Shown here: one piece after another, positions 1 through 8,736 of the stretch | How positions within the stretch are numbered: the first letter of the stretch is position 1 | Layout: each line of letters starts with the position of its first letter | Assembly: GCA_965657195.1 (NCBI GenBank) | Contig: CBFHNK010000001.1 | Span: forward strand, 1-64,000 | Source: TMED14 sp965657195 | Lineage (GTDB): Bacteria > Bacteroidota > Bacteroidia > Flavobacteriales > Schleiferiaceae | DNA: 64,000 nt | Reading direction: 5' to 3' | The notes under the pieces: generated by a model | Told to the model about the DNA's origin: nothing | The model's database searches: none | What the model saw: the letters and a program-made list of their open reading frames with translations, nothing else | Position numbers and translations under genes: made by a program

Positions 1-1507
1 CGTTTGCCATTTCTTTTCCGAGCTCTACGCCCCACTGGTCGTAGCTGAACACATTCCACACGACGCCTTGGGCGAATACCTTGTGCTCGTACATCGCGAT
101 CAGTGCTCCGAGGGCTTCGGGCGTTAGGGCGTCAAACAGCAGGGTAGAGGTTGGGCGGTTGCCTTCAAACACGCGGAACGGGCTGTTGGCCTCGGGGCGT
201 CCCATCATCAGCGATTCGGTCTGTGCCAAAAAATTACTCAGTAGTTTGGCGTGGTGCGCGTGCAGCGGATGCTGCGGAACCACCGAAGCGATAAAGTCGC
301 TCGGAATCAATTCGGTTCCCTGATGAATAAGTTGGTAGAAGGCGTGCTGTCCGTTGGTTCCGGGTTCGCCCCATACCACCGGTCCGGTCGCATAGGTGAC
401 GCGCTGGCCGCTTCGGTCCAGGTACTTTCCGTTAGATTCCATGTCCATTTGCTGCAAGAACGCGGCGAAGCGGTGCAGGTACTGGTCGTAGGGCAGTACG
501 GCGTGCGTTGCGGCACCCAAGAAGTTGCGGTACCAAATCCCCAGCGCGGCCATAAGCCACGGAATATTTTGGCGGAACGGAGCCTCGGCGGCGTGGCGGT
601 CAATGCGCTCCGCTCCGGCCAAAAAGGCGCGGAATCCCTCAGCCCCAATGGCAATGGCAAGCGGAAGCCCGATGCTGCTCCATACGCTGTAGCGGCCTCC
701 GACCCAATCCCAGAATCCGAAGGTGCGTTCGGCGCTGATCCCGAAGGCTTCGACCTTGGCGAGGTTGGTGCTCAATGCCGCAAAGTGGTCGGCCACCACA
801 CCGGGGTCGCCTAGGTGCTGTACGAGCCACGTGCGCGCGGCCTCGGCGTTCGCCATGGTTTCTTGGGTGGTGAAGGTCTTGGACGCCACCAAAAAGAGCG
901 TGCGGGCCGGGTCGACGAGCTGAAGGGTCTCGTGCAGGTCTGCGCCGTCGACGTTGGCGACGAAGTGCATCTGGATTCCGCGGTGGGCAAAGGGTTTGAG
1001 GGCCTCAACAGACATGCGGGGCCCGAGGTCGCTACCGCCAATGCCGATGTTGACGACGTGCTTGAATTTTTCTCCGGATGCGGAACGGACGTCGCCGTTG
1101 CGGACGGCTTCAGCAAATTCGAGCATGCGCTCGCGTTCGCGGGCGATCAAGGGGCGCACATCCTGGCCGTCGACGAGCAGGGCTTCAGTCGAGCTGGAGC
1201 GGAGCGCGGTGTGGAGCACCGCGCGGCCCTCGGTTTCGTTGATAGCTGCGCCGTTGAGTTGCGAACGAAAGCCTTCAGCTACACCGCATTCTCCAAAGAG
1301 CTGGGCCAGTAGGTCAAGGGTGGTTTCGTCCACGCGGTGCTTGGCGTAGTCAAAGAGCAACAGATCGTCCAAGCGCACGTGCATGCGGTCAAAGCGGGCG
1401 GGGTCGGCGGCAAAAAGATCGCGCAGGTGGCGGTCAGAGGTGGCGGCGGCGTGGGCTTCGAGGGCCTTCCAGGCCTTGGTTTGGGTCGGATTGACGCGGG
1501 ACAGCAT
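1..1507 (-). CDS. pgi: Glucose-6-phosphate isomerase, C-terminus cut by the window edge
   Basis: Interconverts glucose 6-phosphate and fructose 6-phosphate in the cytoplasm (glycolysis/gluconeogenesis). I translated the minus strand from ATG at 1507 and found an unbroken frame of about 502 codons starting MLSRVNPTQTKAWKAL. It contains the PGI signatures NIGIGGSDLGPRM, FLVASKTFTTQET and the C-terminal sugar-phosphate region MDMESNGKYLDRSGQ, with the catalytic Glu of that family. The family is usually about 550 residues, so some 45 C-terminal residues lie outside the window. No other in-frame ATG lies between 1507 and the promoter. It is divergent from nfu, and its own -7 box at 1546-1539 predicts a leader of about 25 nt. 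Confidence 0.95.
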   Translation of the reverse strand, partial: MLSRVNPTQTKAWKALEAHAAATSDRHLRDLFAADPARFDRMHVRLDDLLLFDYAKHRVDETTLDLLAQLFGECGVAEGFRSQLNGAAINETEGRAVLHTALRSSSTEALLVDGQDVRPLIARERERMLEFAEAVRNGDVRSASGEKFKHVVNIGIGGSDLGPRMSVEALKPFAHRGIQMHFVANVDGADLHETLQLVDPARTLFLVASKTFTTQETMANAEAARTWLVQHLGDPGVVADHFAALSTNLAKVEAFGISAERTFGFWDWVGGRYSVWSSIGLPLAIAIGAEGFRAFLAGAERIDRHAAEAPFRQNIPWLMAALGIWYRNFLGAATHAVLPYDQYLHRFAAFLQQMDMESNGKYLDRSGQRVTYATGPVVWGEPGTNGQHAFYQLIHQGTELIPSDFIASVVPQHPLHAHHAKLLSNFLAQTESLMMGRPEANSPFRVFEGNRPTSTLLFDALTPEALGALIAMYEHKVFAQGVVWNVFSYDQWGVELGKEMAN

Positions 1508-1538
1508 GTGCGGCACGGTATGTGAATTATTCAAGCCC

Positions 1539-1562
1539 CAAAGGTACCAAGTCGTACCTTTG
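1539..1562. promoter_or_regulatory. Mirror-image divergent -7 promoter boxes (pgi / nfu)
   Basis: TACCTTTG occurs on the plus strand at 1555-1562 and again on the minus strand at 1546-1539, giving an imperfect palindrome. Both match the Bacteroidota -7 consensus TAnnTTTG exactly. The plus box ends 7 nt before the nfu ATG, so that transcript should be leaderless or nearly so. The minus box serves pgi. I see no convincing -33 TTG element. Confidence 0.7.
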
Positions 1563-1569
1563 CAATCCT

Positions 1570-2169
1570 ATGGAAATTCAGCGCGTACCCGTATCCGTTT
1601 ATGCCGAAATGACGCCGAATCCCGGGGTAATGAAGTTCGTGGCCAACAAGCGCCTGATCGACGTCGACCACGTGGAATTCGCCAACATTGAAGAGGCCCA
1701 AATCAGCCCGCTTGCCGCGGCGCTGTTCAATTTTCCGTTCGTCAAGAACGTGTTCATTTCGACCAATTTTATCGCGGTCGAGAAGTTCAACGTGGTCGAG
1801 TGGGACGCCGTGACCCAAGAGCTTCGCCAGTTTATCCTGGCTCATATTCAAGAGGGCAAGGCGGTGCTGACCGCGGTTCCGCCCCAGAAAAAAGCCGAAG
1901 TGTCGGGTGATGAGGCAGACGCCCCCGCCTATGCCGTAGACGGCATCGAATCCCGCATTATCGAAATCCTCGAGGAGTACGTGAAGCCCGCAGTTGCCCA
2001 AGACGGAGGCAACATCGTGTTCGCGGGGTACGAGAACAAAATTGTGAAGGTGCAACTCCAGGGCGCCTGCGCGGGCTGTCCGTCGAGCACGCTCACGCTA
2101 CAGCAGGGCATTAAGAATATTCTGCAGCGTATGCTACCGACGCTGGTCGACGACGTCGTTCCGGCGTAA
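1570..2169 (+). CDS. NifU-like Fe-S cluster scaffold/carrier (Nfu family)
   Basis: Carries Fe-S clusters to apoproteins in the cytoplasm. The 199-residue product has an N-terminal Nfu_N-type domain (about residues 1-90, with the family motif MTPNPGVMKF) and a C-terminal NifU domain (about 125-195) with the cluster-binding CAGC pair at C167 and C170. The reading frame stays open upstream to 1522, but the TACCTTTG box at 1555-1562 would lie inside that longer version. I therefore chose ATG 1570, which begins MEIQRVPVSVYAE like Bacteroidota homologues. It is followed after 8 nt by the carbonic-anhydrase-like gene, suggesting an operon with it and lepB. Confidence 0.92.
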   Translation: MEIQRVPVSVYAEMTPNPGVMKFVANKRLIDVDHVEFANIEEAQISPLAAALFNFPFVKNVFISTNFIAVEKFNVVEWDAVTQELRQFILAHIQEGKAVLTAVPPQKKAEVSGDEADAPAYAVDGIESRIIEILEEYVKPAVAQDGGNIVFAGYENKIVKVQLQGACAGCPSSTLTLQQGIKNILQRMLPTLVDDVVPA

Positions 2170-2177
2170 ATTCGGGC

Positions 2178-2717
2178 ATGCGAGCCTTGATTTTGCCCGT
2201 GCGCGGGCTACATCCCCAGATTCCCGAGTCGACCTTTTTGGCGCCCAACTGCACGGTGGTGGGCGACGTGTCGATGGGCGAGGGCTGCTCCATTTGGTTT
2301 AATGCGGTGGTGCGCGGCGACGTCAACTTCATTCGCATCGGCAACGAGGTCAACATTCAAGACGGGGCCGTTATTCACGGAACCTACCAAAAGCACGGCA
2401 CCACCATTGGTAACCAAGTCAGCGTTGGCCACGGCGCGACCGTGCACGGCTGCACCCTGCACGATCGGGTCCTAATCGGAATGGGGGCCATCGTCATGGA
2501 CCGATGTGTCGTAGAATCGGGCAGCATCGTCGCCGCCGGAGCAGTACTCACCGAGGGCACACACGTACCGGCGGGCTCGGTCTTTGCGGGAGTTCCGGCC
2601 AAAAAAGTCAAGGACATCACCCCAGAGCTGATGGCCGGCGAGGTCGAGCGCATCGCCAAAAACTACGGAATTTATGCCTCATGGCTTCGACCTGAGTCGG
2701 GCCAAGACGCGCGTTAA
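2178..2717 (+). CDS. Gamma-carbonic-anhydrase-like left-handed beta-helix protein
   Basis: A 179-residue hexapeptide-repeat protein of the YrdA/PaaY/gamma-carbonic anhydrase group. The repeats run from about residue 15 to 150 and end in GVPAKKVKD, a typical closing motif. The three zinc-ligand histidines are present as H67 (in VIHGT), H85 and H90 (in VGHGATVHG). A metal-dependent hydration or acyl-transfer activity is therefore plausible, but the substrate is not evident. Many members are structural or poorly active carbonic anhydrases. It lies 8 nt after nfu and 9 nt before lepB on the same strand. Confidence 0.9.
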   Translation: MRALILPVRGLHPQIPESTFLAPNCTVVGDVSMGEGCSIWFNAVVRGDVNFIRIGNEVNIQDGAVIHGTYQKHGTTIGNQVSVGHGATVHGCTLHDRVLIGMGAIVMDRCVVESGSIVAAGAVLTEGTHVPAGSVFAGVPAKKVKDITPELMAGEVERIAKNYGIYASWLRPESGQDAR

Positions 2718-2726
2718 GCGGTTTAA

Positions 2727-4358
2727 ATGATTATGGAATACCTACTCTACTACCTTCTTCTCAATCTTTACGGATCAGCCATTACCTGGCGCTTTTTCGC
2801 GGCGGCCGGAATTCCGACCTGGAAGGCCTTCGTACCCGTGTACCGCACCTACATCTGGACCCAAGTAGCCGACCGCCCCTGGTGGTGGACGATTTTGGCC
2901 TACATCCCGGTGGTGGATAACGCTATGGCTTTGGTGCTGTCCTACGAAACGCTTCACATGTTTGGGTTTCGCCAGAACAAGCACATCTTTTTGACCGCGG
3001 CCACGGGCGGACTCTACCTCGGCTACCTGAACTACACGGCCAAGCTCGAGCGCGGAACCCGCAGCAACGACGAGATCCGCCGCCGCATGCCGCTCTGGGT
3101 GAACCACGTCCTTTGGGCGGTCGTCGCGGCAGGTACCATCCGCATGATGACGTTTGAAGCGTTTAACATCCCCACGTCGTCGATGGAAAAGTCGCTTATG
3201 GTGGGCGACTACCTCGTCGTCAGCAAGGTGGCCTACGGGTTGCGCATGCCCAACACCCCTCTGAGCATTCCGCTGATGCACAACGTGATCCCGTTTGCCA
3301 ACGTGCCGAGCTACTTGACGTGGATTCAGCTGCCCTACCTGCGCCTTCCGGGCCTTGCCAGCGTGGAGCGCGGAGATGCGGTGGTGTTCAACTTCCCTCA
3401 GGATCCCGGTCGTCCCGCCGACAAGAAGGACCACTACGTGAAGCGCTGCATGGGGGTTCCAGGCGATACGATTGAGGTGCGCCACGGCCAAGTCTATGTG
3501 GACAGCAAGGCAGTCGAGTTCCCAGAGCGGAGCAACGCCCAGTTCAGCTACTACGTTCGCACGCTGCCCGGTCAAGGGTTTAGCGCACGCCAACTCAAGA
3601 AGGACTTTGACATCAACTACGTGACCAACATGACGGTCAACAACCAGAATGTCAGCGACGTCCTTCAAATCACAGAGACGGAGTACGTGGTGACGATTCC
3701 GAATGAGTCGCTCTCGGACTTCGCGAAGATGCCCAACCTTGACACCATGTTTGTGATGGACGCATTGGCTGGCGACACGACGTTCACGGCCGGGACGCCC
3801 GAGGCCCTTCAGTGGTACTACGCGAATTTTGTGGGCGGAGCCCTCATGTTTCCCAATCCCATGGGCGGCCACAGCGATACGGTCGTATATGCTTGGACCC
3901 GTGACAACTATGGCCCTCTTTGGATTCCGTCCAAAGGAAGCACCGTCGAGCTGAACTACGGAACCTACCTCAAGTACGAACACGCCATCAACGCCTACGA
4001 GGGGCGCGAGTTGGTGCGCGAGCAAGGCCCTGAAGGCGAACGCTTTCTGCTTGACGGCGAGCCCGTGACGAGCTACACCTTTGCGATGGACTACTACTGG
4101 ATGATGGGCGACAACCGCCACAATTCCTGGGACAGCCGCTACTGGGGTTTTGTGCCCGAGGACCACGTGGTCGGCAAGCCGGTATTCATTTTTTGGAGCA
4201 TGGATTCCTTCGTGAGCGGACTCGATAAAATTCGCAAGGATCGCCTCTTTACCGTGGTGCACGGCGAGGGCAAGCCGCGCAGCTACTTGATTCCGTTTGC
4301 CATTTTGGTGGCGCTGTACTACGGTTGGGATTGGTACCGAAAGCGCAACAAAGCATAA
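2727..4358 (+). CDS. lepB: Signal peptidase I, large Bacteroidota form
   Basis: Inner-membrane serine protease that removes Sec signal peptides on the periplasmic side. The 543-residue protein has several N-terminal membrane segments (about residues 3-100, a DUF5684-like region). A further membrane segment (about 125-145) follows, and then the S26 peptidase domain. The catalytic pair is Ser152 in NIPTSSMEKS and Lys239 in HYVKRCMGVPGD. The C-terminal box MGDNRHNSWDSRYWG is at about residue 455. A long insertion separates the catalytic boxes, as is usual in Bacteroidota (most bacterial LepB are 170-350 residues). A second Met at codon 3 is an alternative start. Confidence 0.95.
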   Translation: MIMEYLLYYLLLNLYGSAITWRFFAAAGIPTWKAFVPVYRTYIWTQVADRPWWWTILAYIPVVDNAMALVLSYETLHMFGFRQNKHIFLTAATGGLYLGYLNYTAKLERGTRSNDEIRRRMPLWVNHVLWAVVAAGTIRMMTFEAFNIPTSSMEKSLMVGDYLVVSKVAYGLRMPNTPLSIPLMHNVIPFANVPSYLTWIQLPYLRLPGLASVERGDAVVFNFPQDPGRPADKKDHYVKRCMGVPGDTIEVRHGQVYVDSKAVEFPERSNAQFSYYVRTLPGQGFSARQLKKDFDINYVTNMTVNNQNVSDVLQITETEYVVTIPNESLSDFAKMPNLDTMFVMDALAGDTTFTAGTPEALQWYYANFVGGALMFPNPMGGHSDTVVYAWTRDNYGPLWIPSKGSTVELNYGTYLKYEHAINAYEGRELVREQGPEGERFLLDGEPVTSYTFAMDYYWMMGDNRHNSWDSRYWGFVPEDHVVGKPVFIFWSMDSFVSGLDKIRKDRLFTVVHGEGKPRSYLIPFAILVALYYGWDWYRKRNKA

Positions 4359-4363
4359 GCGCC

Positions 4364-5317
4364 ATGCGCATAAGGTTACTGGTTGCTTGTTTCTCGTTAT
4401 TCGCTGGTCTTATGGCGCAGCCCGTGGATACTGCCGCGGTGCGTGCGGACCGTGCCGAGCGCTGGGACCAGCTCAGCGACAACCAGTTAATTCGCATTGA
4501 ATGGGCCGCCCGAACGTGGTCTTGGCCAGCCGACAGCCTGACGGGCCGAATGCTGCGCACTCCGATGGGTCTCAAGCGCGATTCATTACTGGTGTGGCTT
4601 GAAGAGGGCGGGCCAGTGGGCGAGGTGCGCAAGCGGGTGGAGGCCATCAAGCAGCGCCGCTACCAAGTGGCGACCGAAGCCTTCAACTATACCGGCGACA
4701 TTCGGGGCTTGGATTTGTCGCTCTACTGGTACGGAATCTACGATGTGGAGGGCATGTGGAAGCTGCGTCCCGTGCGGGTCAAGGCAGAACTCAGTGAGTT
4801 CCCGTCGGGGAGCGGAGGCCTCGAGTTCGACATTCGCACAAACCGCGAGCAGGGAAGCCACTTTTTGTTTGGCAGTCCCGTGCGCCTCGATAGCGCCGAC
4901 TTGGGTTTGGTGCGCGAAGGTTCCGCGGTACTGATGCCCGGAGGCCAAGCGGACCTCGGGTCGATTACCGCACGCGACAAAATGTACCGGGGCAACTACG
5001 TGCTCTTCGCTACGGGCGCGGTACAGGGTGTGGGCGTGGACTGCCCTGAGCTTCGCGACTATCAACTCATTCTGGGCCATCGGATGGGCGACCGAAATTG
5101 GGCGCAGCTTGACACGTTGGCTCCGGTGGTTGACAGCCTGTCGTCGTGCCCGCCCGAAGTATACTGGAGCGGCGATCTGATGGGCGACGGCAAGCCTGAT
5201 GCGCTGCTCTACCAAAAGGTTCCGGGCGGAATTCGGCTTATGCTCTACCTGAGCGATGCGGTTCCGAACGAGGAGGAGCTGTGGGCGCGGGTGGCGGAGT
5301 GGCGGATGAGCTACTAG
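4364..5317 (+). CDS. Secreted hypothetical protein with a VCBS-like segment
   Basis: Not assigned to a family. The 317-residue product begins with a clear Sec signal peptide (MRIRLLVACFSLFAGLMAQ), and ATG 4364 is chosen because it places that signal at the N-terminus; the open frame extends 13 codons further up, into lepB. The middle region (about 60-230) is rich in charged and beta-type sequence. Near the C-terminus GDLMGDGKPDALLY resembles a calcium-binding VCBS/FG-GAP repeat. It follows lepB by 5 nt and may be cotranscribed with it. Its stop codon abuts a copy of the dispersed repeat. Probable location: periplasm or cell surface. Confidence 0.75.
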   Translation: MRIRLLVACFSLFAGLMAQPVDTAAVRADRAERWDQLSDNQLIRIEWAARTWSWPADSLTGRMLRTPMGLKRDSLLVWLEEGGPVGEVRKRVEAIKQRRYQVATEAFNYTGDIRGLDLSLYWYGIYDVEGMWKLRPVRVKAELSEFPSGSGGLEFDIRTNREQGSHFLFGSPVRLDSADLGLVREGSAVLMPGGQADLGSITARDKMYRGNYVLFATGAVQGVGVDCPELRDYQLILGHRMGDRNWAQLDTLAPVVDSLSSCPPEVYWSGDLMGDGKPDALLYQKVPGGIRLMLYLSDAVPNEEELWARVAEWRMSY

Positions 5318-5519
5318 CGCGGTTGGCAAGATTGGCTGAGATTGGCTCGTTGGCTTTGCGCTTTGCGCTAGGGCCGCTGCGCGGCTAGGGCTGCTTCGCA
5401 CCTAATTTCTCCAAACGGTTATTTTATCTAATAAATTGATTTATTGATATATAGCTGTTTCGAGTGCGCAGAGAAAAAGTAAAATCCGGTTATACCCGAA
5501 TGAATGGGCTTGGAACTAG
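5318..5519 (-). repeat. Dispersed intergenic repeat, copy 1 (inverted orientation)
   Basis: About 200 bp whose reverse complement matches the stretches at 7231-7413 and 23900-24130. Shared parts are an AATCCGGTTATA-type block next to a run of A (about 5470-5500), an AT-rich core (5402-5460), and GC-rich mini-hairpins such as GCCGCTGCGCGGC and GCGCTTTGCGC (about 5358-5392). A word related to GGTTGGCTCGTTGGCAA lies at 5331-5356. It has no coding frame. It lies between the secreted hypothetical gene and the acyl-CoA carboxylase gene and is inverted relative to the copy on the other side of that gene. Confidence 0.8.
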
Positions 5520-5587
5520 GTGTGCACTTGGCTTAGGACGCAGTTCAAGCCTACCTTCGGGTTCACACCCCTGAATCCAAACCAGAC

Positions 5588-7207
5588 ATGGCTCTCGACC
5601 TCAAAACGGAACGCAACGCAGACGAACTCAAACTCTTAGTGGCTGAGTGCCACCGCCGTTGGAGCGAAGTTGCCCAGGGTGGAGGCAAAAAGCGGCACGA
5701 GAAACTCGCCGAGCAAGGCAAGCTGAGCGCTCGTGAGCGGGTCAAGCGTTTGCTGGATTCCGACGCCCCCCAAGTTGAAATAGGTGCGTTCGCGGCCGAC
5801 GGAATGTATGCTGAGCACGGGGGATGTCCCTCTGCGGGAGTGGTGGTCGTTCTTGGGCGCATCGCCGGCCGCACGTGTATGGTGGTGGCGAACGACCCGA
5901 CGGTGAAGGCGGGGGCATGGTTCCCGATGACCGGCAAAAAGAACCTGCGCGCCCAAGAAATCGCGATGGAGAACCGGATTCCGATTCTTTATTTGGTGGA
6001 TTCCGCGGGCGTATACCTGCCGATGCAGGACGAGATTTTCCCAGACAAAGAGCACTTTGGGCGAATTTTTCGCAACAACGCGGTGATGAGCAGTCTTGGG
6101 ATTCCGCAGCTGTCGGCCGTTATGGGATCCTGCGTGGCCGGCGGAGCCTACCTGCCCATCATGAGCGACGAGGCCCTCATCGTCGAGGGCACCGGCAGCA
6201 TCTTTTTGGCTGGAAGCTACCTCGTCAAAGCCGCCATCGGCGAAGAAATTGACAACGAAACCCTCGGCGGAGCCACCACCCACACCCAAATCAGTGGCGT
6301 GTGCGACTACAAGGCCAAGGATGACGACGATGCGCTGCGCACGCTGCGCGGACTCGTGGACAAGCTGGGTACCCGGCCCACCGCAGGATTTGACCGCGTG
6401 GCGCCGCAGGCTCCGGCCGTGGCCCCCGAAAAAGTCTACGAGCGCATGCCCGTCGACGGCAAGCCCTACCCGGTGCGCGCACTGCTTGAGTGCCTGGTCG
6501 ACGCCGACTCGATGATCGAGTACAAGGCTGACTACGGCAAAACCATCATCACGACCTACGCCCGCATCGACGGCTGGGCGGTCGGAATCGTCGCCAACGA
6601 GCGCCAAGTGGTCAAGTCGGGCAAGGGCGAAATGCAGATCGGCGGCGTCATCTACTCAGACAGCGCCGACAAGGCCGCGCGCTTCATAGCGAACTGCAAC
6701 CAGAAAAAAATTCCGCTCGTCTTCTTGCAAGACGTGACCGGATTCATGGTGGGTTCGCGCTCAGAGCACGGCGGAATCATCAAGGACGGAGCCAAAATGG
6801 TCAACGCCGTTGCCAACAGTGTGGTTCCGAAATTCACGGTGATCACAGGCCACTCGTTCGGAGCAGGCAACTACGCCATGTGCGGAAAAGCCTACGATCC
6901 GCGCCTCATCGTCGCATGGCCCACGGCCAAGATCGCCGTAATGGGCGGCGATCAGGCTGCCAAAGTGCTGCTTCAGATCGAAAAGGCCCGCACGGCCGAC
7001 ATGACCCCTGAGGCCGAGCAAGAGCTGCTTCAGCGCATCCGCGCACGCTACGAGGCCCAAATGAGTCCGTACTACGCCGCCGCCCGCCTCTGGATCGACG
7101 CCATTATCGACCCCCTTGAAACGCGCACCGTGCTTTCAATGGGAATTGAGGCCGCCAATCAGTCTCCGATCGAGCGGGCCTACAACCCGGGGGTGCTGCA
7201 GACCTGA
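5588..7207 (+). CDS. Acyl-CoA carboxylase carboxyltransferase (beta) subunit, MccB-like
   Basis: Transfers carboxyl from biotin to an acyl-CoA. The 539-residue protein is full length for the propionyl/methylcrotonyl-CoA carboxylase beta family. It has both crotonase-like carboxyltransferase domains: SAGVYLPMQDEIFP and GTGSIFLAGSYLVKAA in the N-terminal half, and FLQDVTGFMVG plus HSFGAGNYAMCGKAYDPR in the C-terminal half. The segment around GGATTHTQISGV is closer to methylcrotonyl-CoA carboxylase (leucine breakdown) than to propionyl-CoA carboxylase, but the substrate is inferred. No biotin-carrying alpha subunit is adjacent. The gene stands alone between inverted repeat copies. Its promoter is not obvious; TACCTTCG at about 5553 is a weak candidate. 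Confidence 0.92.
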   Translation: MALDLKTERNADELKLLVAECHRRWSEVAQGGGKKRHEKLAEQGKLSARERVKRLLDSDAPQVEIGAFAADGMYAEHGGCPSAGVVVVLGRIAGRTCMVVANDPTVKAGAWFPMTGKKNLRAQEIAMENRIPILYLVDSAGVYLPMQDEIFPDKEHFGRIFRNNAVMSSLGIPQLSAVMGSCVAGGAYLPIMSDEALIVEGTGSIFLAGSYLVKAAIGEEIDNETLGGATTHTQISGVCDYKAKDDDDALRTLRGLVDKLGTRPTAGFDRVAPQAPAVAPEKVYERMPVDGKPYPVRALLECLVDADSMIEYKADYGKTIITTYARIDGWAVGIVANERQVVKSGKGEMQIGGVIYSDSADKAARFIANCNQKKIPLVFLQDVTGFMVGSRSEHGGIIKDGAKMVNAVANSVVPKFTVITGHSFGAGNYAMCGKAYDPRLIVAWPTAKIAVMGGDQAAKVLLQIEKARTADMTPEAEQELLQRIRARYEAQMSPYYAAARLWIDAIIDPLETRTVLSMGIEAANQSPIERAYNPGVLQT

Positions 7208-7230
7208 TGGGCGCGACTATGGTCACTGGT

Positions 7231-7413
7231 AACTAGTTGCTTGTCGCCCGCTGTTCGGATATAACCGGATTTTACTTTTTCTCTCGATGCGCGAAACGGC
7301 TATATACTAATAAATCAATTAGTTGAAGAAAATATCCGTTTGGAGAATTTAGCTACGCAGCAGCCCTAGCCGCGCAGCGGCCCTAGCGCGAAGCGCAAGA
7401 AGCCAACGAGCTA
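7231..7413 (+). repeat. Dispersed intergenic repeat, copy 2
   Basis: Same architecture as copy 3 at 23900 in the same orientation. AACTAGTTGCTTGT comes first, then ATAACCGGATTTTACTTTTT, an AT-rich core with AATAAATCAATTAG, AAAATATCCGTTT, CTAGCCGCGCAGCGG, CTAGCGCGAAGCGC and finally GCCAACGAGCTA. Its end supplies the stop codon of the minus-strand nucleotide-sugar dehydrogenase (7413-7411). It has no coding frame. Confidence 0.82.
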
Positions 7414-8688
7414 CAGCCGACCGTTCACCATCTCACGCGGCCAAAGGGCTTTGGTGTCGAAGATGATTCCGTCGTCCAGCAGACCAAGTTGGTCGCGGCG
7501 CAGCGAGGTAAATTGTTCGTGGGCAACGGCGAGGACTACGGCGTGGTAACCTTGACCGGGGGAATCGGCGAGCTGAATTCCGTACTCGTGCTGCACCTCA
7601 GCGGGGTCAGCCCAAGGGTCAAAGATGTCGACGTGCATGCCGAACTGCTGGAGTTCCGCGACAATGTCAACCACGCGGGTGTTGCGAATGTCGGGGCAGT
7701 TCTCTTTGAAGGTCACGCCGAGGACGAGCACCTTACTGCCATGGACCGCGAGGCCGTTACCGATCATCAACTTCACGACCTTATTGGCCACAAACATTCC
7801 CATCGAGTCGTTGACACGGCGTCCGCTCAAAATCACCTGGGGGTGGGATCCGACGCTCTGCGCCGTGTGGGCGAGGTAGTAGGGGTCGACTCCGATGCAG
7901 TGCCCGCCCACGAGGCCGGGGCTGTACTTCAAAAAGTTCCACTTGGTTCCGGCGGCTTCGAGCACGTCGCGGGTGTCGATTCCGAGGCGGTCAAAAATGA
8001 GGGCGAGCTCGTTGACAAACGAAATGTTGACGTCGCGCTGGGCGTTTTCGATTGCCTTGGATGCCTCGGCCACCTTGATGCTGGGGGCTAGGTGGGTTCC
8101 GGCTTTGACGATGCGGCGGTAGATTCCATCTACAAATGCGGCGGACTCGGGCGTGCTACCGCTGGTTACCTTTTTAATGGTTTCAAGCGTGTTGACCTTG
8201 TCGCCCGGATTGATGCGCTCGGGGCTATATCCGCAGTAAAAGTCGACGTTGAACTTCAGCCCAGACGCTCGCTCGAGTACGGGTACGCAGTCTTCTTCGG
8301 TGCAGCCGGGGTAGGTCGTGGACTCGTAAATGACGACGTCGCCGGACTTAAGCACGGCCCCGATGGTTGCAGAAGCAGCGAGCAAAGGCTTGAGGTCGGG
8401 GGCCTTGAACTGGTCGATGGGCGTCGGAACCGTCACGATGTACACATTTGCCTCGCGAAGTGACGAAGTATCAGCACTGAAGCGCAACTCGCGACCCAAT
8501 GCGGCCGAAAGGTCTGCTGGGTCGGCCTCGAGGGTGTGGTCTTCGCCGCGGTTGAGCTCGTCGACGCGTGACGTGTTGATGTCAAAACCGACCACGCGGA
8601 ACTCGCGCGACAGAGCTAAAGCCAAGGGCAAGCCGACGTAGCCAAGGCCTACGACAGCGATAACGGGTTGGGACGGAGCCGAAAACAT
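7411..8688 (-). CDS. UDP-N-acetyl-hexosamine 6-dehydrogenase (TviB/WbpA/WecC family)
   Basis: Oxidises a UDP-N-acetyl-sugar to the uronic acid with NAD, for surface polysaccharide synthesis. The 425-residue protein has an N-terminal Rossmann motif (VIAVVGLGYVGLPLA, residues about 9-23), the central helix region (YGYSPERINPGD), and the active-site Cys in VGGHCIGVDPYYL. The SKAIENAQRDVNISF motif favours the UDP-GlcNAc/TviB type. The frame is open up to 8880, but I chose ATG 8688 because a TACCTTTA box lies 5 nt upstream and the Rossmann fold starts properly there. No glycosyltransferase or epimerase genes are next to it. It is divergent from the ABC exporter. Confidence 0.93.
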   Translation of the reverse strand: MFSAPSQPVIAVVGLGYVGLPLALALSREFRVVGFDINTSRVDELNRGEDHTLEADPADLSAALGRELRFSADTSSLREANVYIVTVPTPIDQFKAPDLKPLLAASATIGAVLKSGDVVIYESTTYPGCTEEDCVPVLERASGLKFNVDFYCGYSPERINPGDKVNTLETIKKVTSGSTPESAAFVDGIYRRIVKAGTHLAPSIKVAEASKAIENAQRDVNISFVNELALIFDRLGIDTRDVLEAAGTKWNFLKYSPGLVGGHCIGVDPYYLAHTAQSVGSHPQVILSGRRVNDSMGMFVANKVVKLMIGNGLAVHGSKVLVLGVTFKENCPDIRNTRVVDIVAELQQFGMHVDIFDPWADPAEVQHEYGIQLADSPGQGYHAVVLAVAHEQFTSLRRDQLGLLDDGIIFDTKALWPREMVNGRL

Positions 8689-8693
8689 AGCCC

Positions 8694-8732
8694 TAAAGGT
8701 ACAAACGCCCGCCCGGCCTAGTCGTACCTTTG
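8694..8732. promoter_or_regulatory. Divergent -7 boxes (nucleotide-sugar dehydrogenase / ABC exporter)
   Basis: TACCTTTA on the minus strand at 8701-8694 ends 5 nt before the dehydrogenase ATG. TACCTTTG on the plus strand at 8725-8732 ends 4 nt before the exporter GTG. Both predict transcription starts at or next to the start codon. The arrangement copies that between pgi and nfu. Confidence 0.65.
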
Positions 8733-8736
8733 CCCT

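Noticed and set aside
815..1312. Plus-strand open frames in the first 1.5 kb
   Set aside because: The minus strand here encodes PGI, with clear signatures, in a frame that leaves the window. The plus-strand frames have no recognisable domains.
2775..4262. A 495-codon open frame on the minus strand across lepB
   Set aside because: Antisense shadow of signal peptidase I, rich in His/Val/Arg with no domain. lepB has all catalytic boxes in the plus frame.
7208..7413. Riboswitch or known structured RNA in the repeat-containing gaps
   Set aside because: The stems do not match any riboswitch, 6S, tmRNA, SRP or RNase P pattern I know, and the same sequence appears beside unrelated genes. A dispersed repeat explains it better.
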